From Pocillopora verrucosa (lineage: Eukaryota; Cnidaria; Anthozoa; Scleractinia; Pocilloporidae), in assembly GCF_036669915.1 (NCBI RefSeq), contig NC_089318.1, positions 5,503,849 to 5,567,848 of the forward strand: 64,000 nucleotides of DNA, written 5' to 3'. This document shows positions 32,962 to 45,965 of this stretch, one piece after another. How positions within the stretch are numbered: position 1 is the first letter of the stretch; every line of letters starts with the position of its first letter. Made by a program: the position numbers and the translations under genes. The notes under the pieces are model-generated. The model saw only the letters and a list, made by a program, of their open reading frames with translations. It was not told the DNA's origin and did no database searches.

Positions 32962-34336
32962 TTGACTCCTTTTATTGTGAAAACTGAAAAAAAAAAATTT
33001 GCACCAGAAAGAAAAAGTGATCGTTATTACTTTTCTCTCTACAATGCTATATCTTTAACTATATCTTTAACAATATTTAATCAATAAAACCAAAAATTTC
33101 TTTAAATATTATTGAACTAAACTGGGCCTCGTTGTCCATATCAATCTTATCGTTATTTATTAAAATCAAACCTGTACAGTTTCATTAAGGCTGGTGTTTG
33201 CTAAGGGAGGTCATTATTTGTTAACTAAAATGCTTTTGTGGGAGAAATTTTTTGGTGAAAGCTCGTTTGATTGGCATGAATTCAACCACAACTATAACAA
33301 TCACGTTAAAAAATTGTGTTCTGCACATTTAAACCGTAAACTAAATACGATAAGATTTTCTTTACCTCAGAGATCTACGGTAAAGTTAATTTTTTTTTCC
33401 ATCTTAAGTTGTTTGCACAGCTAAAATAGTAAAATTAACGGCCTTCGTTTGAACATCTTTGTATCTTTTAGTCTTTGAAAAAAATTATGGACATTTTGTT
33501 TATGATAAAAGACAGAATTTGAACCAATTTTTGGTAAGAATAATTCAAGTCTCACAGTCTTTTTCAGCTTTTTTTGCAAATGATAGATCAGCGATCAGGA
33601 TAACTTTGCTCACAAACCTGCACTAAATTATATGGCGGTTTGGTAATTATGACCAAATATTTTTGGTAAGACTCATCACTTTCCAGAAATGAATAGAAAA
33701 ATATAAAGTAGACTGGATCAAGTCAAAACTGAGGAAATCTCAAGAATAATCTATTTTAGTGATAACATATTTACTGCCTCAACTCTAGCCCATAATTTCA
33801 AGGGCACTTTACAGAGTATTTACAATAAAACCTGTTAGTTATATCAATTTGCAGTAAAATCAAATAAAATTGCGTTTTATGATATGAGGCGCAAGTAAAC
33901 CTATCTTAAGAAAACCTACTCATTTTTATTTCCAACGGGGAGCTATTTTGAAGCACTATCAGGAAATGACATGCTCCCAATTTCCGTTTCATTTACAATA
34001 AGTGTTAATTCAGCTTTTATTAATAATCCCCAGTGTACTTGGAAGCATCATATTTACTATTTGTTTTCAATTCATTTTCATCAGGAGTATTTTTCCTTAA
34101 AACAAACATGACGGCAATATTCAAAGGTTGACAAAGATCAACAAACGCCTACAAAAAATAATTATCTTCTATGGTTTGTAACTCTGGATAAATTTTTGAC
34201 GGTATCCTGTTACTTTCCTTTTTCTTGACATCAAACCAATTGACTTTCTCTCTGAATGTTATTTAAATATATTCACGACAACTCATCTACTTTGTTTATT
34301 ACATATAGGGCTGCGATTTACACTTAGAAGGACACG
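32962..34336. other. Intergenic AT-rich sequence before the secreted-protein pair
   Basis: No exon, RNA gene or clear repeat recognised. A 76-codon frame at 33194-33424 shows no family motif. The right end must contain the promoter and 5' UTR of the first secreted-protein gene. Confidence 0.5.
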
Positions 34337-37300
34337 ATGATAGGGTGGAAAGCCTTTTTCTGTGTGATAAGCCTTCAACTTTTTGTCCTCCACTTGCAAG
34401 GTACGTTTTCATATTTTCCAAAGGGGCTTCATCTGACGGCCGGTACTCAATTCCACACGGATCCATTTGTAGATGTTATACTGTATTTTGTAGTACTCTG
34501 TGAATCACAGAGCTCAGTTTGAAAACAGTAAGGCCTTTATAAACAGGCGTTTATGAACATTAGCCGATAACATCTACCATAAACTATAACATGTAGGACA
34601 AAACACTGGGAGCCTTCGTTATCTCATGATTTTGGACTTACAAATATATAGGCATCTTTAAGTGTAACTTTCCCATCAAGCTCTGCTATTCGTCGGAAAA
34701 TGTACTTTTGCTACTTGTACTTTTGTTCTAAAGTTTCTAGCGGTGGCACAGAGATACAACGGGACAATGCTTGCTTAAGATATGCAAGATTGACGAAAGT
34801 TCATCATCGAGAAATCTTTGTCATATTTACATACAGCAAAATTGCGAAATACAAGTTGTCTAACTCTCCCTCTTTTTTTTTTACTTATTTAGGCTCATCA
34901 GAGTGGGACCAACTACGAGGTTTGACATAAAAATGGCCAAAAGTAATTTATCTATAATCATTTACGCAGCAAACTGATTTCATTTATATCTTTCCAGTTC
35001 CAACAATACTTATTATGTGATTGGTACTACATGATGGTATCATACACTGCACAGTATAAGAGCAGTAACATAGTGTTGTCCGTCAATAAATAGATAATTG
35101 ATGAGATACCTGAGTTTCTCTTGTTTCGAGAACTTGATACCTTTACTTGTCAAGATAACAATGTTGTCATGGCAACCAGATTGTGAACACGGTTGATACT
35201 TACTTATTTCAGGGTAATGAATCTTTGATGAAAAATTGATGACTGGCCCAAAGTGAAACAGTGATTCATGTTTCCCAGAGACCTTTAATATTTCTCGAGT
35301 GGAAGCCAAGGGGAACATTATGCGCCACCTATTTAATTAAGCGAAGATTAACCGTTGTTTAAAAAAACCGCGCTCTTAACTATCTTCGATTTAGGTGAAT
35401 TTTTTGTCTGAACATAGATTTTTGAGAACAGTTTCAAGAATGCCGCGAGCTAACGGTGAAAGGATATTTATTTAATTAAATTAACCCTCTTATAGAGAGT
35501 TTTCGCGGCCCACTGATTGCGTAAAACCGTGGTTTGGGTTAGACCTCGTGTAATAACTGTCCCTATGAGTCCAAGGAAAAAGAAAATCACTACAGGGATC
35601 CTCTTGGGCCAATGGCGCGGTAGTAGTTTTGCTATGCCTCCCAACACAACAGCAGAAATTGTTACTGATTAAGAATAATAAATGAAAGCTCAGTTTATAT
35701 ATTTCTTGCAGTGACATTTATGAAGTTTACTTCCTATCCACTGACTTCCCAACAGGCAGTGCAGGCTGGCTGGAGGCAAGACGCGAAATGCTCAGGTACT
35801 GGGCCTGAACGAAGTACTCTGGCGTGTGAAGTGTTCAATCTATTATGCAGTAATTATACTTTCCTATTTCATGGTTACAATGTGCGGTTTCAAACATTTT
35901 CCTCTTCTCCCGTTGTTCGTCTATGATTTAGTCAGTTTTGTTGTGTTATGGAAACCGTCACCACGGAAACTACAACCTAAGCGAATGTCTCATGACTTTC
36001 CTTCTTACCCAGTTCTCTCTACAGACATGGGCGAAATATCAACATAGAATTGGATGTTGGACCTTAGCATACTTAGTACCACTATCTGACAGTCTTTAAA
36101 CTTTTTAATTCAGATGTTACGTCATTGTTTATCCTATACAGGAAAAGCCAAGTTTTTCTATGGCAATCGTTATTCCCAAAAGGACGATGATGCCACGAGG
36201 CTCATCTTTGACTGTGATGGGAGCTTGGCAGGAATGCAGGCAACGGTAAGAAAGTACATCAATTTAGGAACTTGTCAATCTGGTTGAAAGCGCACCCCAA
36301 GGAGCACGTGCCCACTTCATTATATTTCTAGAGCACCACACGACTCGCGTAACGTGTTTGTTTTTGTCATACGTTAAATTTGGATCCATTGTTTGTCGTG
36401 AATATTTTTAAGAAAGGAGATAACCCCTGACTCCAGATCCAAATATCCAATTTCTAGGCCAGGTTGTTGTGCTGTGTTCGTGGGTAAGACGCGTTGCAAT
36501 TACAACGTCCTTTTTCCCCCAGGAGTATGAAGGGGTAAAACTGTCCACCATATCCCGCGGGATAAGGCTAGAACGAACTCCGGGAACGAGACTGGGGGTG
36601 CAGACTGAAGCCTTTTTTCTGCATTTGAACCGGTGACCAGCTGAAGTAGCCAAGTGCACTTCCACTTTGCATTTAAGCATCCATTTTGCAGATTACATCC
36701 CATTACTTCATCGTAATCTGCATTTATTTCTCTTCGTGTACTTCCTCGATTATCTCAGATCTATCAAACGAATGAATATCCGAACCCACATGACCGGTAC
36801 CCGTGGATTTCACTCGATGATGGACGGGTGGCTGTCACTGTTTACTTCCGGGATCCAGACGAAATTTGCGTCTGCAAAGGGAAGTGTAACAAGGGTGCAA
36901 ATAACAAACCACCAATAGGAGACCGGGTGTGGATTCAAATGGCTGACTTCCGCCTTAAGAAAGACGTCATGGTTGTGCCTCTTGATGCAAATCAGATTTC
37001 AGGGACGCCATGGGTTGAAGGAACTTGTATTCATGAAATGGGTATTAATAAATAATTTTTATTGAATAATTTGCTTTGATATTTATTTTAAATCATGCAT
37101 GAAATGGATTAGTCAACACCCAGGGGAAGGAATTCCTGCCATTTACACAAACCATCTTTTTGGAAATTTAATGAATGACATTTCGTGGCTCAAACTGGCA
37201 AGCAACGCTGTGCTTCAGACGATGGCAACCTTGTACCTTTGTTTGAAAAAAAAAACAAAACAAAAAGAAATGAAAAGAAAAATGAGAAAGTAGAACGTCG

Positions 37301-38115
37301 GAATGAATCAGCAGCGAATCCTCTTAGCGCAGTTGGTCAATATACAAACTATTTTCTCCCTGTTCTTTCGACAGGTGTCCACTATCATTACAATATCTCT
37401 GTTGACTTGGATTGTTATAAAAGCCTGCCAGTCTTTCTGCTGTTCAGTCAGAAAACGAAATCTTTGATTGGTTTTGGCTGGGGCGGACCAGTTGACGTCA
37501 CAAGCGACGCATGGGAGAAGCCAGATCCGTCTCTTTTTGCGGTGAGTGCATAGCCAGTGTTACTATCCTCAACCGCTCTTTGGTCATATCACGCAGCATA
37601 CTCTGTTCCGCTTTGTTATTGTGTGACAAGACTAAATAACAGCTGTGACAATCTAAAGATCTGAGTGAAGAGTTCTTCAACAGACGACGACATTTTTTTC
37701 TTTCTTTTGCTGTTTTTACTTTTATTTTATTTTATGTTTTTTTCATCCGTTAATTAAACACAAGTTGATCATATCATTTCTCACCAGACTGACCATTCGC
37801 TATTGCATAAAATGTTTACAGAGAAGCTAAGTACTCAGCTATCACGGAAGTGAAAGAGTTAACAACTCTTGGCTCTAAGAGTCACGCCTTCAGCTCTTTT
37901 ATCATAATCAGTGTGCATTTGCATGAGCATTTGAGTAGGGCCATGTTAGGACCTTTTGGAGTTAAGTGCTAATTTGCGGGAAAATACATTGGTCTGTATT
38001 TTTTTTTCAGAGATCGATGAAGCTAGAGACAACACCTGCTTGCCTGAAAGATCTCCAAATGGTGTCCGTTCAACATGTCTATTTTGTGGATCCTACAAAA
38101 ATCGCTTGTGGTTAG
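34337..38115 (+). CDS. Secreted protein of unrecognised family, paralogue 1
   Basis: 277 aa from seven exons: 34337-34400, 34893-34919, 35712-35795, 36142-36245, 36759-37041, 37375-37541, 38011-38115. Exon 1 encodes an N-terminal signal peptide (MIGWKAFFCVISLQLFVLH). Conserved blocks shared with the next gene: a Trp in exon 2 (EWDQL), GWRQDAKC, FYGNRY, TRLIFD then LAGMQ, GVHYHYNIS, PVFLLF, FGWG, and the end VQHVYFVDPTKIACG. About six cysteines are shared, suggesting disulfides in a secreted fold. No catalytic motif or membrane segment after the signal peptide is visible, and I do not recognise the family. Reading exon 7 in the other open frame would give a longer cysteine-rich tail, but phase and similarity to paralogue 2 favour the 34-residue end. 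Function is unknown. Confidence 0.82.
36455..36550 (+). mobile_element. SINE fragment in paralogue 1 intron 4
   Basis: TTGTTGTGCTGTGTTCGTGG, GTAAGACGCGTTGCAATTAC and CCCCCAGGAGTATGAAGGGG follow the order of the SINE body at 48578, with many changes. Confidence 0.5.
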
Positions 38116-38688
38116 ACAGACATCTCGAAAACAATTTCTGCGATTTCCCTTCAACGTGACAATGATTTGACTGAGGGGATAATTATCTAGGAAGTTCTTC
38201 TCTTATAAAAAAAAGATTCAGAATCACATAAACTCAGCTTTAGATTTAACGGATTAAAACTGACTTTACTTTAGTTTACTTGTCGTCATTGTAATTGTTG
38301 GCATGATTGACTCGATATATTCTTGTGAACGACTAGCGTACAATATAGTTCATTTTTAAATAACTTCCCCCAAACTTTCAAGACCCGGTATTGGCTAGTA
38401 TGCATTGCACGCCTCTTTTTTTTTTTTTTTTTGGTTTTCACGAGAGCGAGGCTTGTATTGTTTTCCCGAAGCTTGTGGTATAATCAACATCGAGTTGATT
38501 GCCGCCGATGGCTAGCGCTGCCCGCAATGCATACTGGTCAAAAGTAGGTCCTTAAGGTCATTCTTCATTTGAATACTACATTGTGCATCCTAATGCGCAT
38601 CATTTTCACGCATGAGTAGCGTGCGCATACTTAAAAATGATTGTTTTGGCCGGTCGGAGTTCGCCAATCATTTAAATGAATGAAGGGG

Positions 38689-38795
38689 GTAAGTTTCTCA
38701 AGAAACAGTGGTGCTGCGTCGGTGGAAGAGTAAAGCAGGTAATTTAGTGTTCACAACTCAGTTGAAAACGTAAATTGGCCACCGTAAAGGGTAAA

Positions 38796-38830
<35 letters not shown>

Positions 38831-38845
38831 GCGACTGGAGGAATT
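38689..38845. repeat. GTTAGCCCTTCGTC-type repeat, half element
   Basis: TTTCTCAAGAAACAGTGGTG, CACAACTCAGTTGAAAACGT, AATTGGCCACCGTAAAGGGT and GAGCGTTAGCCCTTCGTCAG: one arm of the foldback copy at 54281. The following sequence to about 39090 may belong to a larger retroelement of which this is an end. Confidence 0.7.
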
Positions 38846-39587
38846 ATGGGTTGTGGGTGAGTTTATATGCAGAAAGTGGAGCTACGCTATTGGTGGGAAT
38901 ATGGCGACGAGAAAACAGGAATACATTAGTTAAATGAAAAGCGCTCGTTAATTCCGTGGGGATTAAGGGTGCCGATTTGGAAGATAAATTTTTGCAATGT
39001 GCCAGTTTTTCGATAAACGTGGCTATCCTGTTTCTGGCGTCCAAGCGGGCCACCACCGTGTCCAACAACAGTTTCATTAAGGCGTTATCGATGTAAGTAT
39101 TTTTCCGTTTTATTTTGTTTGTACTTTATATTCTTCATAAATTGTTTATCCTACGTAACTTATCTCTTATTTACGTTTTTAGTTTCAACCTTTCTGTTAG
39201 CTTTTTTCGTCAAAACAAAAGTTATTGTTGAGAAGATAACGCTTTCGTTGTTACATTCGCAAACTTTCATGTTGATAGCTGCACACACAATTGTTTTAGC
39301 AGTTTCACCTACGTTCTTAACGAAACTGTCCGGCTTTGAAAAGTGTTGTTTATGCAGGCGACTGCAGTTGGACAAGGACTGTACATCTGGACGAAAGCAA
39401 AAGCTCCTGCTTTACAAGCTGTCAGCTGAGCTCAACTGGCCATAAAATACTTTGTTGAAACGGTCTTATAAAAACATTTGATGACAAAAACATTGACACC
39501 TACAAAGCGGATGATCGGTGGTTTTACGGGTCTGAATGTACATGATAGCTTTAAATCTTCAGTACGTGGTAAATAATGAAAACTTTC

Positions 39588-39828
39588 GGGGGGGGGGGGG
39601 GCGGAAGATCGCGTAGATTTCAGGGGGGAAGGACGGGAAGGGGAAGGGGATAAGTCGTCGCCAACAGAGTATAAAAGGGGGAATATAAAAATTGACCGCT
39701 AATTTACTTCCAATGGAGATGGGGGCAGATCAGCTGAATTATATCGTAACAAAACCAAAAACCCCCGAACCCCACAATCCTCCCTCTTCCGTCCCCCCTC
39801 CTCCGCGCCCCCCTCCCCCCCCCCCCCC
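39588..39828. repeat. Block bounded by a 14-G run and a 14-C run
   Basis: A run of 14 G opens at 39588 and a run of 14 C closes at 39828, an inverted pair about 240 bp apart. Further G-rich then C-rich tracts lie inside (GGGAAGGGGAAGGGG; CCCCCCTCCTCCGCG). It could be the ends of a small element, or G-quadruplex-prone DNA. No ORF. Confidence 0.6.
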
Positions 39829-40358
39829 AGCGATAAAAATACCGTCTCAATAGCGGACGACCTTTGTGATTGATAACTGTTCAGATTGCTGTGTATTAGT
39901 CGATTTATAATTGAACGATCGATTTTTTCTATGGGTAGGCTATACTTACGACCAACGATATTACAATATTGCAGCGAATTACATTATTAGTTTCTATGGC
40001 AATTAGGTACGATGGGGAAATATGCTGAGAGGTATATATTATCTTTTTTGTCAAGTCTCATGGAAAGCCATGATCAAACATTGTCAATTGATTTGTCACA
40101 TAAAGTCCGGACTATTATTGACATCTTGTCAACTTACTTGTAAACTGTCCAATGATAGTGTTATTTATCTTGTTTGAAAAGCGAACGTGTATGTCTTGAC
40201 AGATTGGAGGAGTACATCTTTTTCCCGTCATCTGATCAAAGCTTACTTTCTCTGGAAAGCGTTTAACTACACACTCTATCATCTTTTTTCAGTTAAGCAC
40301 ATTCCCCTGAGGACGTCAGCTGGCACAATAGGCAGAAGTGTGAATTAAGAAGGTCACA

Positions 40359-43300
40359 ATGTCAAAAACAAAGATATTTTTTGTCAGTGTAGTAGTTATC
40401 TATGCTGAGATAGTGGCGAGTTGTGGAGGCAAAGGTTAGTTATTCTCGAAAAACCCTATTACGTGAATTTTAAACGTTGAAATGTTCGCAATTTCTTTGC
40501 TGCAAATTATTGCAAGAGGGTAACGCCACATAATGTTACTGCCTAGCGTCTTGCAGATGGATGTTTCAAGACTCAGAAATTTAAAGTTTCCTGCATGGTC
40601 TGATAAACGGTTACAAATAGAAAGAAAATGTTTAATAGGTGGCATTTAGTAGCGACGTACATTAGTTTATCAACAGCCGCATAGAAGAGGCTGAAGCATG
40701 AACCACTTTTTCTATGACATGTTAGTAGTTTGACAAAGTTTAACTTTTAGTCGTAAAAAAAAGTTAACCGTTGAAATTTCTTTTCAACAGTAACGGAAAG
40801 AATTTAACCGTTAGCCGCAAAATGGCTAGAATATTAACCGTTCGCCGTTAAAGCCATTAATCCATCGAGACAATATATAATATACAATATACATCATAAG
40901 TAATAATTTAAATCTTAATGTTCACACAAAAGGGCTTCTTCTCTGCCATGCCAATAATTTTTTAACCACTTTCTGAGAATAACAGAAATAACCGAATCAC
41001 GATTCCGAATTACATTCACAGCATGATAAATTACATGAGCTCACGTATTGTAAAATACCGTTTTAATCTCACACCAAATTACAAATGTTTCATTAGAACA
41101 AGGAATGGGAAATATATGGAAACTTTCAAGATGTTGATTTACTGGAGAAAATTTCAGAGGAAAATAAATTGTCCTAATTTTCTCTATTCTGAAGTTTGAA
41201 ATATCGATACAAGAAACAGGATGTTAACAAGGGAAAAAACATTAAACTGGAAAATACGATATCTTTTCTATTTATTATCAATCCTAAAAATCTTTAGAAA
41301 TTGGACTAGTTTCATTTTTTACATTCAAAATATATCTGTCGCTTTTCTTTCGATGGCTTTAGGTGTTTGCTCCGAATAAGTGATTCAGCGAGGAATTTGA
41401 TATCATGATCTATGTCGGAAATGGATCAAAAGTTATTTCAGTTTGTAATACAAGAGGTTACACATTTCAATTGTAAATTGGTACTTTCGCGTACATCAGA
41501 GGAATCGCGCTGTTTTTTTCACATCCTACTTAGAACCAACGCAACTGAAGTAACTTCTTATTCCGGAAATGAATAAGGTTATTAAATGTATTTGCAATCG
41601 TATGTGGTAACTTTTATCGTTTGTTTTTAGGTTTTACCGTTAACAAATTTCATAATGTTTAAAAAGGATAATGCCACTCTTTTTTATCACAGTTGTTTGT
41701 TCCTATTCCTCTTTCACTGGAGATTAATTATATTTTATCCAATATTTGTAGAAACCTATAACATGAAAATTAAACGTTTGTTGTTATTATATACAGTCCT
41801 AAACAAACAATCAGATGTTAGCTAGGAAAGGAAAGATAATAGGTAGAAAGATACAATGAAGTTTGTCGCTTATATTGAAAAGGTTTGTTTATTGATTCAT
41901 CGATGCAAAGAAAATTTCCTTTTTCCCACGAGAAAACGCTTGGGAATAGTTATTTTAAGAAATGAATTTCGAATGGTTTACGTAGGTTAAAGCGATCTAA
42001 AAAATTCAAAATTTTCTTTTCCAAGTCGGGTTTGTGCAACAGAAAGTTCATGCTACACGCAGTGGATTCTTATTCAACTCTGGTAAACGCTCTCTTACAT
42101 TCAAATTGAGATCTTAGCAATTTGAATATTATTATAAATATTATCAGCTAATCTTCGTCGTCATGGTTTAAACTCGCACTTGCCTTTAGTTATCGAGTGA
42201 ACTGACTGTAATTCTTTAACAAACTCTGCCTTCCACTACGAAACTGCTTTTACACAGAAGTTTATAAATCTGATAGTTTCGTTGAGAGCAAACATTCCAT
42301 ATCTAATTTATTGTCTCAGTCTTCATTAGTATTTGTATTTGTTTTATAACCTTAGTTATACAAACAACAATGCCATTTTGCTGAATTCACTGAAAATCTC
42401 ATTATTTTCGGGGTTACACGACTCACATTTAACGCATTTTCAAATCTACAAACCTTTATTTGTAGACTTTGTAAATGCTTATGTTTTTCAAAGTAAATTA
42501 TAATGAAAACTGTGAATTTAAAAAACTTTGCAAATAAGATTGTTTTGAGATTCCGTATGTCCCTGATTCAGTTGGGTTGACGAGATTGTTATCCAGACTA
42601 AATGATATTAAGTGAAGCAATTTCCGTTTCTTTGAACTAAATGTCGTAGTTAAAACGCAAACGGACAATGCCTGAAAAGCTCATAACTTTTGATGTACAA
42701 AATAACATAAGCTTAATTAATTCGCGTAAATGTATAATTATTTTTGCTTATCTAACGTGTTGAAGTTTGTTCCATTTTGAATCTTTTAAATTGAAATCTT
42801 AAATATAAACTGTCGAATGAGTACTCTAGCATGGTATTTTTATTTCCCTAATGATTTTTCCTTCTTGTACTTATAGGAAATAAATGGGATCGTTTGGTGG
42901 GTGAGTATCGAATGAAAATGATTCAGTTAATGTCTTAATAATGATTAAGTTGAAGAGAAAGAGAAAAGATATATGTTAGTTTTGCAGACAGCTTTTAAAA
43001 ATGGTTTCAATATCTATTCCTTGCCTCAAGAACATCCACGCTTTACTGAGGCGGCAATAAAATCGCGTACTTGTCGCGCACAGTTCCTCGCCTTAGTCAT
43101 GATCTAAACTTATGCAACGAAATACAACCCCTAAAACTTATTCAACAGACTCTAAATGATGCTTTCGAAATTTTAAGAGAGCCATAGCTTGCTGATGTTG
43201 TTTCTTTCTGTTGTTGTTGTTTTTATTGCTTTTTTCTGATCGCTGAAATTTCTTGATCTAAGGTTTAGGGTAATTTGGGAAAAAGCGAAATTGCATAACA

Positions 43301-45965
43301 TGGAGAGTGTAGTCCATTAACGTAAGGGTTTAATCTCAGTGACGCGTGAAAAGAAGCTATGGGAACGTCGCTTTCAGACTTGCTTTTATAGCCTAGCACT
43401 TCTCGTGCATTTGACAATAAATGATTGCTCAGTCTTTTATTTACCTACGTGATATATACTTTGTCACCATTTTTTTCTTCATTCCTGCTCAGTGAATTTC
43501 CTGAAACCGACGCAACTTCCGCGGACGGAAGATCAAGCCTTAAAAAAGGGATGGAGAAACGATGCCTCTTGTGGTATTACAAGACGTTCAGTTTGTTGAA
43601 TAGATCGTACTTAGACACCACACACACTCTTAGCATTGCAGATGTCTTCTTCTGACAAAAGTTTTTACTTTTAACCGTTAGTGATCTGGCCGAAGATAGA
43701 ACATTTTTTCGCTCCTCTTCTTTCTTTTTGTGGAACGCGGTCTCAACAGTTTTTCCATTTCGTTGCAGACTCTCAAAATCCATTTTATGGAAACAGATAT
43801 GCTCTGGGCGATGATATTTCCACGAGGTTGTTATTTGATTCTGAAGGAAACCTCGCTGGAATACAAGGGACGGTGAGATAACGATAGATGCTTCAGCTCT
43901 TTGTGCGCATTAGACTACGAGCAGTTCCTCCTCTTCGGCATAGTCCACCGCGCAAGTTAAAAAAATCAGCGAAATGATAAAAAAGAAGAAGAAAAGACGT
44001 GAAGTGAGCGCACCGTGCGGAGTTCCGGGAGAACTCTTTTTGTTTGTCTCACTCCCAGAGTTCCGCGAGGGGCGCTAACATCAGTTTTGTTTTGTATGTT
44101 CTTTTTTCTTCTTCTGGTTGGTGCGACGGTCATTGGATGAAAGGAAAGATTGCCTGTAGTCTAAGTGCGCACTAGCACAGCCAAATTGCTGGCAAAACGC
44201 AGAGTTTAGTTGTAAAAACCACCTTTTGCAGTTGAGGTATTACTCAAAATACTTGTAAAGACAGGATTGTTAAAATATATGCTTTTGGAGTTAGGCAGTC
44301 TTCAATTCAATTTACTTGAGGCTAGTTTATCAACTTGGACCATTGGACCACCGTTTAATAAATTAATTACAATATGTGTTCCTCCCTACCCCTAAAAGAT
44401 TACAGAATCAGACGACTTTATCCTCTCACCCACCCGACCCCGACCGTCGGCTTTTGTCAAGGACGATCATGGCCACTACCTTTTGACGGCGTACTTCACT
44501 AAAAAGCCTCAACACATCTGCAAGAAGAAGCCTCAACGTAAAGGCGAGGACACTCTTGTCATCCAGACTAGTGACGTCAGATTGTGTGGCAAACCGAGGT
44601 TTATGGAAATTCCTCTTGAGGAAAAGAAGCTGGACAGCAAATGGGTGCAGGGACTATGCTTTCGAAACATGGGTCAGAACAGTCAAATTCGTTTTTAAAT
44701 CGTCAATACTATTTGTCGTATTCTTTACGATGCTTTTTCTTCAACTTTCAGCTGAGTTTATGAAAGCATGAGCTCGAATGAACAAGCGTTTTTTTTTCTT
44801 TTGTATTTTTCTGTTTCAGCTGAGGGGAGGCAAACACGAAAGGGATGGACATGCACTAGCTTTTAAATTTGCCGAGTAGAAAACCTTTTTTATGAAGACG
44901 TATTATATTTCGATACTGTTTTCACTTACTCCAGCGCCTTTTAACCCCAAATCGGTATGCCAGTTTATGATATGAGAGAAAGTCGATTCCTCGTACATAT
45001 ACAGAGATGTATAGATAGATTAACAATTAATAACTCTTAATACAAAATCTCTTCCATTCCAGGAGTCCACTACTGGTACGATATTTCCGAAAACATGCAC
45101 TGTGACCAGTCCTACCCAGTGTTTCTGTTGTACGATCCGGTGACTCGCCGGCTCAAGTCTTTTGGATGGGCGGCATTAGCTAACCTCACGAGTCCTATGT
45201 GGGAGCACCCTCCAATCAATTTTCTAAGGGTAAGGATGAGGCTGTGTCATCAAAAAATTTCTGGTGCTTTTCATTCGACAAGACCCCCTGGGAAAAAGGG
45301 TGGAGTAGGTTGGGTCGGGAAGCATTCAAAGAAAGTGTGGGGTGTGCCGCCGGCTCTTAAAACCGTGAACCTATTTCAGGGAAAATCCCTTCGCTACTCT
45401 TAAGATAAGAATTTTTATGAATTGTGGTATATCAATAACGTGGATGCATGCTTGTGATAGAGAAATTTTAAGATTAGACTTAGAACAAATTACCAGAAGC
45501 AGAAATATATATAACGCATCAACCCAATTTACAATTCGTTTAAGGCTTCTGATAGAACAAATTACCAGAAGCAGAAATATATATAACGCATCAACCCAAT
45601 TTACAATTCGTTTAAGGCTTCTGATCCAGAACGACAGCTTATTCAAAAGGCCAAATAGTCAGAGTCTGTACTCTGCTTGAGAATCATTACCCCGAATGCT
45701 ACACCCTTTTGGGTGGTGCATGCATTTGTTTGGCCGAAATAAAGAGTGCCCCACCCACCGGGTCTGACTGACCATTCGCATGAAGAATACGGTTTTTAAT
45801 TGGATCTGAACGACCACAGGAGTCACTTATTAAGTTAAATCCACTACTTTTGATTTTCAGGTCTTCTTCAAACCTCCGGTGCCAAAATGTCTGCTAAGCA
45901 GAAAAGTAATTTCAACTCAGCATATTTATCTCACCGATCCGAATCAGTTAATTTGCAGCAAGTAA
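40359..45965 (+). CDS. Secreted protein of unrecognised family, paralogue 2
   Basis: 276 aa from seven exons with the same phases as its neighbour: 40359-40434, 42877-42900, 43493-43573, 43769-43872, 44399-44672, 45063-45229, 45861-45965. The signal peptide is MSKTKIFFVSVVVIYAEIVA. Matching blocks: KWDRL, GWRNDASC, FYGNRY, TRLLFD then LAGIQ, GHYLLTAYF, GVHYWYDIS, PVFLLYD, FGWA, and the end TQHIYLTDPNQLICSK. Exons 4, 6 and 7 are the same length in both genes (104, 167, 105 bp). Exon 5 is the most diverged and is Lys-rich here (KKPQHICKKKPQRK). Intron 1 (2.4 kb) shows nothing notable. No enzyme motif was identified. Tandem duplication with its neighbour is clear; function is unknown. Confidence 0.82.
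45482..45625. repeat. Perfect 72-bp tandem duplication
   Basis: AGAACAAATTACCAGAAGCA begins both copies, at 45482 and 45554. The two 72-bp units look identical, so the event is recent. It lies in the last intron of paralogue 2. It keeps both strands open by chance (24 codons). Confidence 0.92.

Larger units (their letters stand above)
38116..40358. other. Intergenic region between the two secreted-protein paralogues
   Basis: Includes a T-run near 38417, a GTTAGCCCTTCGTC-type repeat (38689-38845), sequence after it that may be part of the same element (minus-strand frame to 39077), and a G14...C14 bounded block at 39588-39828. No gene recognised. The plus-strand frame at 39119-39445 is hydrophobic and AT-rich without motifs. 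The promoter of paralogue 2 must lie at the right end. Confidence 0.5.

Noticed and set aside
37956..38159. Cysteine-rich alternative frame of the last exon of secreted paralogue 1
   Set aside because: Splicing phase from exon 6 and the match to paralogue 2 (QH(V/I)Y..DP...C) support the frame ending at 38115; the longer frame has no counterpart.
39119..39445. 108-codon hydrophobic ORF
   Set aside because: The frame opens without a good ATG context, is AT-driven, and overlaps an opposite-strand frame of similar length; no motif seen.
45417..45680. 87- and 91-codon ORFs at the 72-bp duplication
   Set aside because: They are a product of a perfect 24-codon duplication within an intron of paralogue 2.
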